From: Coenobita brevimanus
Taxonomy: Eukaryota > Arthropoda > Malacostraca > Decapoda > Coenobitidae
Direction: 5' to 3'
Assembly: GCA_032717465.1 (NCBI GenBank)
Contig: CM064664.1
Location: 584,717-648,716, forward strand
DNA: 64,000 nucleotides
Numbering within the stretch: the first letter of the stretch is position 1; the number at the start of each line of letters is the position of its first letter. The translations under genes were made by a program, and so were the position numbers. This document shows, one piece after another, positions 31,516 through 41,255 of this stretch. Below the pieces are notes generated by a model. That model searched no databases, was not told where the DNA came from, and saw only the letters and a list, made by a program, of their open reading frames with translations.

Positions 31516-32301
31516 ATGTCAGCCCGGGCTGTGGGCCCCTATGTCACCCAGCTGTCGCGCCGTCACCGTTGTAGGAGAAAGACACTACCTTCAGGGAGTG
31601 GGATTGCTGAATCAGCTAGGGGTGGAGTTGCTCTCATAATTCCAGACAGCGCCCCTCAAGAGATGGCCTACTGTCGCTCCCGCCCTCGCCAGACAGCCAA
31701 TTGCCGCTCCGAAGGTGCCCCTACAGAGACGGCCTACTGGCGCTCCTCCCTCCTGCAGAAGGAGACGGCCTACTGCCGCTCCCGCCTTTGCCAGATGGCC
31801 TACTGCCGCTCCGAAGGTGCTGCCCTGGAGACGGCCTACTGCCGCTCCCCTCTCCGGCCGAAGGAGACAGCCTACTGCCGCTCCCACCTTCATCAGACGG
31901 CCAATTGCCGCTCCGAAGGTGGTGCCCTCGAGACGGCGTACTGCCGCTCCCGCCTTCGTCAGACAGCCAACTGCCGTTCCGAGGACGTTGCCCCTGAGAC
32001 CGCCTACTGGTGCTCCTCCCTCCTGCAGAAGGAGACAGCCTACTGCCGCTCCCGCCTTCGCCAGACGGCCCACTGCCGCTCCAAAGGTGCTGCCCCTGAG
32101 ACAGCCAATTGCCGCTCCTCCCTCCTGAAGCAGGAGACGGCCTACTACCACTCCCGCCTTCGTCAGACGGCCTACTGCCGCTCCGAAGGTGTACAGAGAT
32201 GGGCTGACTCCCCCACTCAGGCCAAGGCCAATTGCCGGGCCCTGGCACCGATAGTCATGCCCCTGGGCAGCCACGGCCAATTGCCGGGCCCTGGCACCTG
32301 A
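31516..32301 (+). other. Repeat-encoded open frame in composite LTR
   Basis: A 261-codon frame is dominated by ETAYCRS, QTANCRSEG and LLQKETAYCRS repeats. Higher-order units start near 31726, 31828, 31930, 31996 and 32098, so steps are 102, 102, 66 and 102 bases, all multiples of three. The unit acggcctactgccgctcc resembles the acggccactgtacgtacc unit of elements A and B. It is probably a degraded version of the LTR-encoded repeat protein described for element A. It ends in an unrelated 50-bp array. Confidence 0.45.
31660..32220 (+). repeat. GC-rich minisatellite, 102-bp higher-order unit
   Basis: About 16 copies of a 33-36 bp subunit built on GACGGCCTACTGCCGCTCC are grouped in 102-bp higher-order units. 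Confidence 0.85.
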
Positions 32302-32396
32302 TAGTCGTGCCCCTGGGCAGCCACGGCCAATTGCCGGGCCCTGGCACCTGATAGTCGTGCCCCTGGGCAGCCACGGCCAATTGCCGGGCCCCACGG
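32222..32396 (+). repeat. 50-bp tandem repeat, four copies
   Basis: Copies of ggccaattgccgggccctgg with cctgatagtcgtgcccctgg start near 32227, 32277, 32327 and 32377 and are nearly identical. The 50-base unit is not a multiple of three, unlike the adjacent array. Confidence 0.9.
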
Positions 32397-32654
32397 ACAA
32401 AAGGAGGTCTTGAGTGAGACATCACCCCGGCAGGAGAGCCCGGACCTCCCGTACCAGAGCATCCCAGCCAGGCTTCACAGCCTCCCCTGGCCTCCGCTCC
32501 CTACGCCTGGCTCTGGAGCAGACTCACCTGACGGACCCCAGTGTAAGCCAGTGCCGCAGTCCTTCCCTGTCGGCGCCCCTAGACTCTGGGGACCGCAGTC
32601 CTCAGCCTCTCCAGACCCTCCCCAGGACGCCCGGGCGTGATCTCCCTACGCCCC

Positions 32655-34713
32655 TATAATGCTGTGTTTTTAAGGCGACTTCTCGTCGTAAAAACACGAG
32701 CACTGGAATGGGGTCCTTTTACTAGACCGGATGTAATGCACTAACAAAGGAACAGGGCATAAAAAGAGACAGTATACCGTATCACATCTATTGCTTAAGT
32801 TCTACTCATTAACGATATTTGGCACATAGGAGAACAGAGTTACAATATTACACTCGCTTACATAGACTGATCCAATATATATTAACACGTGGCACAGGGC
32901 AGTCGTGGATATGCTTTACTGTTGCTTGAATGGAATATCACTTCACTGTGGTTGTTAGTTTGAATTAATTATCATGTTACTTGTGGATAATAATAAATGG
33001 GGGAGTTTCACTTTGGATCACTGCGATCAGGAGTCTGTGGCGGAGATATTACTATAATAGAGGTAGGGTGCGGATGGCGACACTCGACACTGTCACCAAG
33101 TCGCGGGGGTGGGGGGGCACCTCACTTGCCTTTCGGCTCACTCGCGCACCTACCTCTAGTTCCACAGAAAACTCCCCGGTTCCTTGATGTAGGGGGGGAC
33201 TGAGTTATTTAACACTTTACACACGACTTTCTGTGATACCACTGTTTAATATATCTTTTATAAGACGCTGCCACTGTGCCTTGGATCACTGTCACTGTAT
33301 TCTGGGTCACTGTCACTGTCACTGTTTTACCCTTTTTCCTGGGTTATTAAGTCACTGGTACTTACTGTCAGGGAGGCTCCCTTGTCTGGGGCCTCGACCT
33401 GAGGGGCGGCTCCTTCCTAGGGCCTCGCTGGTGGGGTGCAGGGAGGCCCTGTGGTCTGGGGGCCTCGACCTGATCGGGGGCCCTCAGGGCTAGGGCCGAA
33501 CAGCCGGAGGAGTCGGGCCTGCTTCCTCTGCTTCCGGGGAGTGAGGGAGCCTGGATCTCCGTCGTTGTAGACTGCGGTGGAGGGCCTGGGCGTCCTGGGA
33601 CTGCGGGTGCTCAGGGGGAGAGGCGCGGTCAGGGCTGGGCTGCGGCAGTGTCTCCTGTAGGGCTCCGACAGGGCTAAAGAACTCCCGGGTGTGGGCAGTA
33701 AGTCCGTTATCGGGCCTTGCCACCACTCTAGTGCCTCCTCCTGGCCTAGAAGCCTGGATGGCGACGAAGGGCTCCCTGAAGGGAAAGAGGCTAAAGGGGG
33801 ACTCATGCTCTTCGTGGTTCCCTGAGTGTGTTCATAGGGCTGAGTCGGGGCTCTACTTCCCCTAGTGTGAACTTTGGCTGGAGCCGTGAACTTGACCAGC
33901 GTGCGGGGGACACCTATAGGGTGATCGAGGTCGCCCTTTCGCCGAGGCAAGGTGCCGCCGACGTGGTGTTCCTCCCGCAGTAGGAGACAAGCCAGAGTGA
34001 GGGGCTCAGGAGCCGCACTCTCTCCAATACAGACAGATCCTACCGTCAGGGAATTCTCCACCCTAGTACGTGCCCCAGCCGAAGCTGAGTGTCTGCCCGT
34101 ACGGAAAGCGACTAACGGAGAAACGGGATCACCCGTCTGTTCCGGCAAGAGGCCGACCCCGAGTCGCCGCTTCCGTAATTGGGTAGCGCTACACGTACGG
34201 TAGCAGGGTCTCTCTACCCTGGACCGTATTCTGGCTGTAGCCAAAGAACAACTGGAAAGGGATGCACACAGGCAACTCTCCTCAGCGTGTTAAGGCCGGA
34301 GCCTGGGGTAACCTTCCCCTTTACACACTCTGTCAGGCCGTAGCCTGTCTATCTCTCTTTCTCTCTTTTGGCCGTAGCCTTGGGCCTCTTCCTGCCCTTG
34401 GGCCTCTTCCTGCCCTAGAGGGTGTAACAAGACCGTCAAGACGGTGTTACCTGGGACTGACCTCTTTTCAGTCCCACCCCTGGTCTGACGGTCACTACCC
34501 CGCCCGCACAGTAGTTCAGTTTGCCTGAACGCCTGGGGTTGGGGCACTTGCGGGGAATAGGGGCTCAGGGTCGGGATGCCCCGATGACCCTCTTGCCCGG
34601 GATTACTAACCTCACCGGTGTGTCCTCCTGGGGTGGTGGTGGGGTGGCGGCTCGGTGGTGGTGTGGGGGGTGGTGAGGTGGGAGGTCCTGCGGCGGGTAC
34701 GGCGGGCATTTTA
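32655..34713 (-). mobile_element. Solo LTR, minus orientation, TSD GCCCC
   Basis: The 2059-bp LTR has 5-bp duplications GCCCC at 32650-32654 and 34714-34718. Read on the minus strand it begins TAAAATGCCCGCC and ends with the shared tail (gaccccattccagtgctcg ... agcattata). It matches the LTRs of elements A and B end to end but lacks the tandem array. It is nested in the composite LTR. Confidence 0.88.
33417..34709 (-). pseudogene. LTR-encoded ORF of the solo LTR, one stop
   Basis: The frame covers 431 codons from an ATG at LTR nucleotides 5-7 (34709-34707), broken only by one TAA at 34290-34292. The N-terminus is Pro-rich (AAGPPTSPPPTPPPS, TTTPGGH, NPGQEGH) and matches that of element B. The C-terminus has ALEWWQGPITDLLP, RRHCRSPALT, LLRLFGPSPEG, GRGPQ and GPPCTP, matching elements A and B. 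The tandem-repeat middle is absent, so this copy may show the ancestral layout. Codons in LFGPSPEG differ from A and B only at third positions. Function is unknown; no known domain is recognised. Confidence 0.6.
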
Positions 34714-35710
34714 GCCCCCAAGACGGCGTAAGACTCCCACCTCCGGCCGAGACTTACACAAAAGGTTTCTGGAGCTGTTCGGCCCCAGTCCTGAGGGCCA
34801 CACCCCTGAGCCCAGTCCGGAGACTGCGGGCCCCTTCGCCACCTGTAGCCCCGGACGCGAGAGGACGCCCCTACGAGTTGTCCCGTGCCCTCTTGGCACG
34901 CCTCCCCTTGGCGGTGCCCCTATAAGTGAAAGTGATTTAGGTTAAGTGTGACTTTGCCGAACCTAGTGTAACAAAATACAGTGACTTAATATAGTGAATA
35001 TCGGGGCAAGTAAGATCACAGTGAAAGAGTAAAGGACGAGTGTATAAATCAAGATCTGCTGAATCAGACTCACGAGTGACGCCCTTCGTATAAAACTAGT
35101 AAGACTGTGCCTCCTGAAAAACCCTCTGTAATAAGACCCTCCTACTACCGTAGGCCCTAAGGAAATAATAAGAGAAAGTGTTTGTAATATTCCCCCACTC
35201 ATGTTACCCGTAAATTCTCTATGTCACTTCCCCTTCCCAGTATTTAGTGTGAGCGCGAACAAGAAATAGAATCAATTGCCAAAGCCCCTTAGCTATTGGA
35301 AAATATTTAATTCAAATGATTAATATTCACCCATCCCCAGTATTACCATAACTCTGTCCTGACCCGCCGCAAGTCACTCCCCTCCCCCCCCCCTCTGTGA
35401 GACTCACTCCTCGCGCCACACGTGCGCCCATATTCACTGTACACTTAATACACTAGACTACTTGTGTTGGCATCAGTATCAGATAAGCCAGTATCCTACG
35501 AGATACGAATATCCTAGTTAAGGTTTTATTTCTTTGCTACATATTGTGTTGTAATATCTGGTGCCTTTTGTACTGTGTCTGACTGTGGTAATATACGTGT
35601 AAAGGTCCTGCCTCTCTTTATTGCACTAAGCCCCGGTCTCGAAAGAGGATCCCGCTACACATTAGGTGTTCTAGGACCGAGAAGTCGAGCCTGTTTCACC
35701 TACCATTACA

Positions 35711-36201
35711 ACAGGTATGTTTCACCGATATACCAGACGCATTAAGTCTCCAGTATATGGCAAGGACAGTCAAGTATATCTCAATATATCAAACGCGTAA
35801 CATAGATGGAAGCGTATACTCAAGTCCTTATGTACTGTTATGTCCTCACCCCACACTGCCACAGGCTCCAACAGCAGTAGTTCAGTATAGGAAGGACGTT
35901 GCCCAGTGAGTTGTTATTCCTATGGTCAGCCTTAAGGTGTGCAGTACACAAGATCAGCTGAGGCACAATAAATTGTAATGCTAGGCTCCCGTCCCTCTAA
36001 CACCTAGTGTGTAGCTGGGTTCCCTTTGCTTAAGGTGACCCGAGTCCCGCTTTTTTTACGTCTATCCCGCATATTTACTTGCGACTAAAAAGTCCCGCCT
36101 TTTTAGCAAATTATCTTACATGTCCCGCTTTTAGAAAAATTACTATTACATTAAATATAAGATGGCCATCTTTTATGAAACTGATGAATTAGTAAAATTA
36201 T
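35711..36201. other. LTR-flanking sequence with LTR scrap and MITE-like insert
   Basis: No gene is seen. A 55-bp reverse LTR terminus (tgtaatgctaggctcccg) lies at 35984-36038. The insert 36039-36201 repeats a short motif, gtcccgc, followed by T or A runs four times (gagtcccgctttt, tatcccgcatat, agtcccgcctttt, tgtcccgctttt) and looks like a small DNA-transposon remnant. After it the LTR terminus starts again. Confidence 0.45.
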
Positions 36202-37947
36202 GTGTAATGCTAGATGTTTAAGGCCCGACTCCTCGGTCCTAGAACACCTAACCTGTAGCGGGGTCCTCTTTCGAGACCGGGGCTTAGTACAAATAGGAGA
36301 GAGGCAGGACACAAAAACCGTAGGCAAAAACCTTTACATGTGTATTACTTAGTCAGACACAAGACAAACAGCAGATAGTACAACACAGTATTTGGTCAGT
36401 TATGACTCTTACAACTAGATAATCAGTATCTCGCAGGATACTAGTTCAATATACACTGGTAAGAACACTCTAGGTGTAGTGTACAGGATTAATATCGTCC
36501 AGGGTCTCCGTGCACGTGGGGAAGTTGGAGGTGGGTCTCACGGGGGAGGTGGCGAAGCACTGGGGGTCTAATTGTATTGATAGTAATATAAAGTGGAGAT
36601 TACTGTTAGTGAGTTCAACTTATTATTTTCTTATAGCAAGGGGGTTCTGGTAATTTATCATAACACAAATCAAGGTTTCTGCGCACGTGGGGAAATTAGG
36701 GAAGAGGTTCACTAAGGGAGAGTGTAAGGCACTGGGGGTCGCCTTATATTTATAGTAATATAAAGTGGAGGTTATTGAAAGCACGTTCGCTTTACTATTT
36801 TCTGATAGCAAGGGATATTTGGATAATTTACTAATATGAATTCCACGGCTTGAGTATTGCACTGGGATAATATGAAGGGCGTCGCACTATGAGTCTGGTT
36901 CACCAACACTTTGTTTGTAGAATATTCTCCCCACAGCATGGTGGGGAACGGGCAAACATGAGAGCCCGTCAGGGAAAATGCGAAAAAAAGGCTCCAGTGA
37001 AGGAGCAAAGCACGGACAGCAGACTGGCAGACAGGGCAAGGGCGGCAGAGGAAGGGAACGAGGCGATGGTGGAGACAACAGCCCGATGATCGACGAGGCG
37101 AGGGGGAGAGAGCGGTAGACTGCACGGCGCCGGCAAGCTCAGGTGGATCCCCAAACGACTCGACGGTGGTTGACGGCCGGCTGCTCAGATGTTCGTAGAG
37201 GGCAGAGAGGGACGAGAGCGTGGTAGACTAAACGGCGCCGATGGTGAGGACGCCGTAGCTCAGGATAGAAGCGTCCCGAACTCTGCCCTCAACCCCCATT
37301 CACTCGCTCCAGCTCTCTACAGCAGCAGGTGGAAGCGTAGAGGGAAGGCCCAGTCCAGGTGGACACAAGGGCACAACCCCGGTCAAGGTATTGGCGGAGG
37401 GAGGGTGGTCGGCCAGGTATAGGGCGGACGAGCCTCAACCTCCTGGTGGGCTAACCAGGGCACTCCCGTAGGTGGAGAGGACAGGCCCGTCCTTCAGCTG
37501 AAACGGCTGCTGTGGAGAGCTGGTCCCGCCGGGAACAGCGGTGGAGGTGTTGCCTCGGCGAGAGGTGGGCTGCGAGTGACCAACACTTGGATTCTGCACT
37601 TGTTATTTACTATTCCTGCTATGGCGACGGTGAGGCGGCTGCGTGTCATGGGGGCGTACGGCCCGGGTTGGCTTGTGCCGTTGTCGCGCTGTCTCGCTCT
37701 GCTGCTGCTGCTCCTCTGGAGGGTCCTGATGGGGGTGTCGGGGAGTTTCCGGGGGCACTATGTTGTATTTCACGTATTTCATTATGCATAATCCAAACCA
37801 AATGAAATACCAAATTGTTAATAATAGAATCTGTTATACTCACTAGCTGACAATTTTGGTTGGCCATTCACCGTTTGATACGGTATATTTGGAGTTTGTC
37901 TAATACGTTAGTGTTTGATTAGCAGCATCAGGGTGAGGTGCAGCTCC

Positions 37948-37950
<3 letters not shown>
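36202..37950 (-). mobile_element. LTR fragment, minus orientation, with inverted right part
   Basis: It begins tgtaatgctagatgtttaag then ctaacctgtagcggggtcct, the inverted LTR terminus. A 171-bp tandem duplication follows (36503-36844). Near 37755 gggcactatgttgtatttcacg is the inverse of the left-side motif seen at 31341 and 50841, so the right part seems to be in the opposite orientation. No long frame can be supported. It ends at a TA microsatellite. Confidence 0.45.
36503..36844. repeat. 171-bp tandem duplication inside LTR
   Basis: Two copies begin ggtctccgtgcacgtgggga (36503) and ggtttctgcgcacgtgggga (36674). They share agcactgggggtc, tatagtaatataaagtgga and tagcaagggg in order. Divergence is moderate. 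Confidence 0.85.

Positions 37951-38006
<56 letters not shown>
37951..38006. repeat. (TA)n microsatellite
   Basis: About 56 bases of uninterrupted TA abut an LTR terminus. Confidence 0.95.
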
Positions 38007-38008
<2 letters not shown>

Positions 38009-38217
38009 GCTAGGTGTTTTAGGTTCGGCTTCCCGTTCCTAAAACGCCTAACGTGTAGCGGGGCTCTCTTTCGAGACCGGGGCTTAGACAAATAGGAGAG
38101 AGGCAGGACACAAAAACTCCAGGCAGTAATCTTACACATGTATTACTTAGTCAGACAGGGGAATCAGCAGATGTTATAGACACGATATACTGGGCAATTA
38201 TAAACTCTTATAACTTA
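38007..38217 (-). repeat. Inverted LTR 3'-end fragment next to element A
   Basis: aatgctaggtgttttaggtt then cgcctaacgtgtagcggggc then gaggcaggacacaaaaac match the reverse LTR terminus at 36202-36320. The fragment stops exactly where the 5' LTR of element A starts, giving a head-to-head LTR junction. Confidence 0.65.
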
Positions 38218-40304
38218 AAATATGCGCCTCCGCCGCCAGACCCCCCACCCCGCCACCCCCCACCCCACTACGGAGCCACAGCCCAACACCCTCCCCAGGA
38301 GGACACACGGCGGGCCAGGGAAGTGCGGGACTGGCCCAGAGCAAGACAGACACGGGGGTGCCCCTACCTTGAGTCCCTCTTCCTTTCAACCTATCCAACT
38401 GAGACGTCGCAGGAATGCGGCACGGCTTCACGAACGGAGCAGCCCTCACCAGGATCGGGGTGGGACTGCTCCAGATATGGTCCCAAGCAACACCGCGGTA
38501 TTGGCCACCGTACATACCGGGAAGGGAGTGGACACCGTACGCCCCTCAGCTACAGCCACACCTGGAGACCGCCTTGGTGTGCTAGCTATTGAGCACACAC
38601 TGACAGGCAAAGGCAGGAGGAGTGGAACCGCGATGACAGCCACTGTACGCGTTGGGGAGGGAAAGGCCACTGTGCATCCCTCATCCACTTCCTCCTCCTC
38701 CTACGGGAGTAGCCCCGCGGTAACGGCCACTGTAAGTACCGGGAAGGGAAAGGCCACTGTACATTCCTCAGCCACTTCCTGTTGGGCAGGCAGACCCACG
38801 GCAACAGCCACTGTACGTGCCGGGGAGGGAACGGCCACTGTACGTCCTTCATCTGCCTCTTCCTCCTTCAGGAGTAGGACCGCGGTAACGGCCACTGTGT
38901 GTACCGGGGAAGGAATGGCCACTGTACATCCTTCTGCTGCTACCCCTAGAGACTGTGGAACCGCAACGACAGTCACTGTACCTGTTGGGGAAGGAACAGC
39001 CACTGTATGCCCTTCATCCACAGTCTCGAGGGTTCTCCCGAAGGGGAAGGCCCCTTGCGCGGCCGGCTCACTACCCCTCGGCTGCATGGGACGCCCCTCT
39101 CTCTCTCTCCCTCTAGGTGTGGTTCCCCGGAGGTGCTGCCGTTCCAGGAGTGGTGGCGAGGTCCTGTCACCGAAGACTGGGTTCCCGCCCTACGGTCTGC
39201 CCCTGGACGTCCCCAGCCCCTGACGGACGCCCCGCAGGAGAGGTGCCGCAGTCAACCCCTGACGGTGCTTCAGCCTAAAGGTGACCGCAGCACCAGACCT
39301 CCCAGGGCCAGCCAGCTGACCCCAAGGCAGGACCGTTCCGGCCCCACTCTCAGTTGGCCTTCCGCCAGGAGTAAGAAGTGGCAGGCCCAAATCCTGACAC
39401 TGTTTGGCCCCAGTCCCGAGGGCCACTTACCAGGTCGAGGCCCTCAGATGGAAGGGCCTCCCTGCACCCCAGATCAGACACGTGCCCGGGTCATGACCCC
39501 CCTGAGAGCTGTACCGTGCCTCCTACAGGAGAGCTCTCCCGAAGGGATCCCCTCCCACTCCCGGGCGCCACCTCAGTTAACTCCAGGCCTCAGCAATCCA
39601 GTGACGACACTTCCAACTCACAGAGTCGTGCTAAAGACTTGGTGCAAGCGACAATCAGTGATGTGAGCAGTGAGACAGAAACAATACACTAAGGTTCCTA
39701 CTCTAGTTTATCCAAGGTATTGTGTTTATGCTTAAGCCCTCCAGAACCAGGGTAATGTATTAGTGTGCAGCCCGAGACTAACCTACTAAGGACAGTCCAA
39801 AAGACAGAACGTGTGATCAGTGTCGCCGCGGATAAGTGACATTCTCTCGTGCATTGACTCAGGCATAGACACCGTGCCCATGTGATATGTGTGCTACAGT
39901 AGTATTAATTAACTTGTCACTTCACTCTATTCGTATGTACTGTATCTTGATGTGTATATTTAATGGAAATTGTGCACTGGCTCTGACATCAATACCGTGC
40001 CCATTTGACAAGTTATATATGTGTATTGAAGTGAAATTGTGCACTGACTCAGACATCAATACTTTGCCTATGGACACATTGTACCAGTATTAGTCATCCT
40101 GTCACTTTACCTCTTCCATATTCAGTATATCTTTGTATGTGTATTGTAGGGAGATTGAATTGAGACAATAGATGTGTTAAGGTATACTGCCGAGTTTTTT
40201 CCTGTTCCTTTGTAAGTGTTCTACTTCTGGTCTAGAAAGAGGACCCCGCTCAGTCGCTGGTGTCTTTAGGACGAGAGGTCGGACTAAAATCACTCAGCAT
40301 AACA
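38218..40304 (+). repeat. 5' LTR of element A
   Basis: It starts aaatatgcgcctccgccgcc and ends cagcataaca. It contains the array (38480-39030), the LFGPSPEG coding block near 39400 and the R/U5-like end (gaaagaggaccccgctcag). The long frame is open at 38222-39223 and, after a CT-run indel near 39110, at 39007-39666. Confidence 0.85.
38480..39030 (+). repeat. LTR minisatellite of element A, 5' copy
   Basis: Units are built on cggccactgtacgtaccggg and ggccactgtacgtccctca, with higher-order starts at 38726, 38807, 38891 and 38972 (81, 84 and 81 bases). They encode TATVRTGEGTATVRPS-type repeats. Confidence 0.85.
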
Positions 40305-40305
40305 C

Positions 40306-40323
40306 TGGTGGCAAGCGGTGGTT
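40306..40323 (+). promoter_or_regulatory. Primer binding site of element A
   Basis: tggtggcaagcggtggtt begins one base after the LTR end (aaca, then c). Starting with TGG fits pairing to the CCA end of a tRNA. Element B has tggtggccagcagtggtt at the same place. I do not assign the primer tRNA. Confidence 0.7.
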
Positions 40324-40370
40324 CTGGATCCGATTAGAACACGGAGGAACAAAGAGGGAAATCTTGCACA

Positions 40371-41255
40371 ATGGAAGCCAAACCTCTCATTCAATTGCCA
40401 AAGTTCAACCCTGAACAATACGACATCGATGTATACTTGGATATGGTTAAACCCTTATTAGACATAGGGTTTGACAACGACAAGGAGAAAATTGCCGTCA
40501 CACTACCTAACCTGGGCACAATTGTGGCAACTATAGCCACAAAAATCGTTACCAATTTAAAATGGGACCAATTCACACATATCGTGAAACAAGCTGTTAC
40601 GCCTTCCTTGGGCAGAGTTGTCACTCTCTCACAACTTGACGCCCTGACATACGATGGCAGCCTCGATGACACGTTCATCCAGGCACAGCGACTTGTCACC
40701 GCCGCCTATTCCGAGGCAAGCACAGCCACTCGGGACCAAGATATATTCAACACGCTGCTGAGAATCCTCCTGAGCACAGTCAGGGAACATTTTACATTTT
40801 ATGATGCATTGGGAGACATGGACCGAGACCTGCAGCTTGTACGACACCTCCTCGCCGCCAGCCCCACACCCCAACCTATACACACTGTCAGTAAATTCCC
40901 CACAACCAAGACGGCGCCCCCCAAGCAACGGGCACCCCCCTCACAACCCTCTACGGAGCCATTACCTGCTGTACCCAGGGCTCATCCTCAGAAGAAACGC
41001 CCTAACCCCAGGGAAAACTCCAACTTGATTTCCATTAACCCCTGGGAATTTACCGCCTGCAATCACAGCTGCCCTCTGCACAACATCCGCGAGCAGTTGA
41101 ATGCCACTCGATGCAGGATGGCCCCACAAGGGTGTCAGAAGGTGTCATCTCTGAAAGATGACGCTCCACAAGACGATGCTCCACCTCTAATTTATACAGA
41201 CCCGGGGGAAGAGGAGCCCGAAGGGGATGGCACTGTACAGCAGATGGATTTTTAG
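40371..41255 (+). CDS. Gag-like protein of element A
   Basis: The 294-aa protein starts MEAKPLIQLPKFNPEQYDID and is intact. It is about 65 percent identical by eye to the gag of element B, so the family is recognisable although no capsid motif is obvious. The central part is helical and is followed by a Pro/Lys-rich linker. The C-terminus has FTACNHSCPLHNIREQL, a Cys/Cys/His cluster that is not a classic CCHC knuckle, then an acidic tail ending QQMDF. Gag would form the particle that packages element RNA. The stop TAG lies in gatggatttttagg, conserved in B, and pol continues in the -1 frame. Confidence 0.8.
   Translation: MEAKPLIQLPKFNPEQYDIDVYLDMVKPLLDIGFDNDKEKIAVTLPNLGTIVATIATKIVTNLKWDQFTHIVKQAVTPSLGRVVTLSQLDALTYDGSLDDTFIQAQRLVTAAYSEASTATRDQDIFNTLLRILLSTVREHFTFYDALGDMDRDLQLVRHLLAASPTPQPIHTVSKFPTTKTAPPKQRAPPSQPSTEPLPAVPRAHPQKKRPNPRENSNLISINPWEFTACNHSCPLHNIREQLNATRCRMAPQGCQKVSSLKDDAPQDDAPPLIYTDPGEEEPEGDGTVQQMDF

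Larger units (their letters stand above)
31030..35710. mobile_element. Composite LTR with inverted halves, carrying a nested solo LTR
   Basis: The left part (about 31030-31640) aligns with the reverse-oriented LTR at 50336-51000 (acaacgtagtgcc, cacccggaccccac, cagcccgggc). The right part (32400-32649 then 34719-35710) is plus-oriented: it holds the LFGPSPEG coding block at 34770 and the LTR 3' end (cgaaagaggatcccgctac ... cattaca) at 35630-35710. The solo LTR at 32655-34713 is inserted in it. I infer two LTRs joined head to head, with a repeat array at the join. Confidence 0.5.

Noticed and set aside
31660..32220. CRISPR-like array
   Set aside because: Repeats are contiguous, variable and without unique spacers; the context is a eukaryotic LTR minisatellite.
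38222..39223. Independent 333-aa host gene
   Set aside because: It is the 5' LTR copy of the element A LTR frame, starting inside the LTR.
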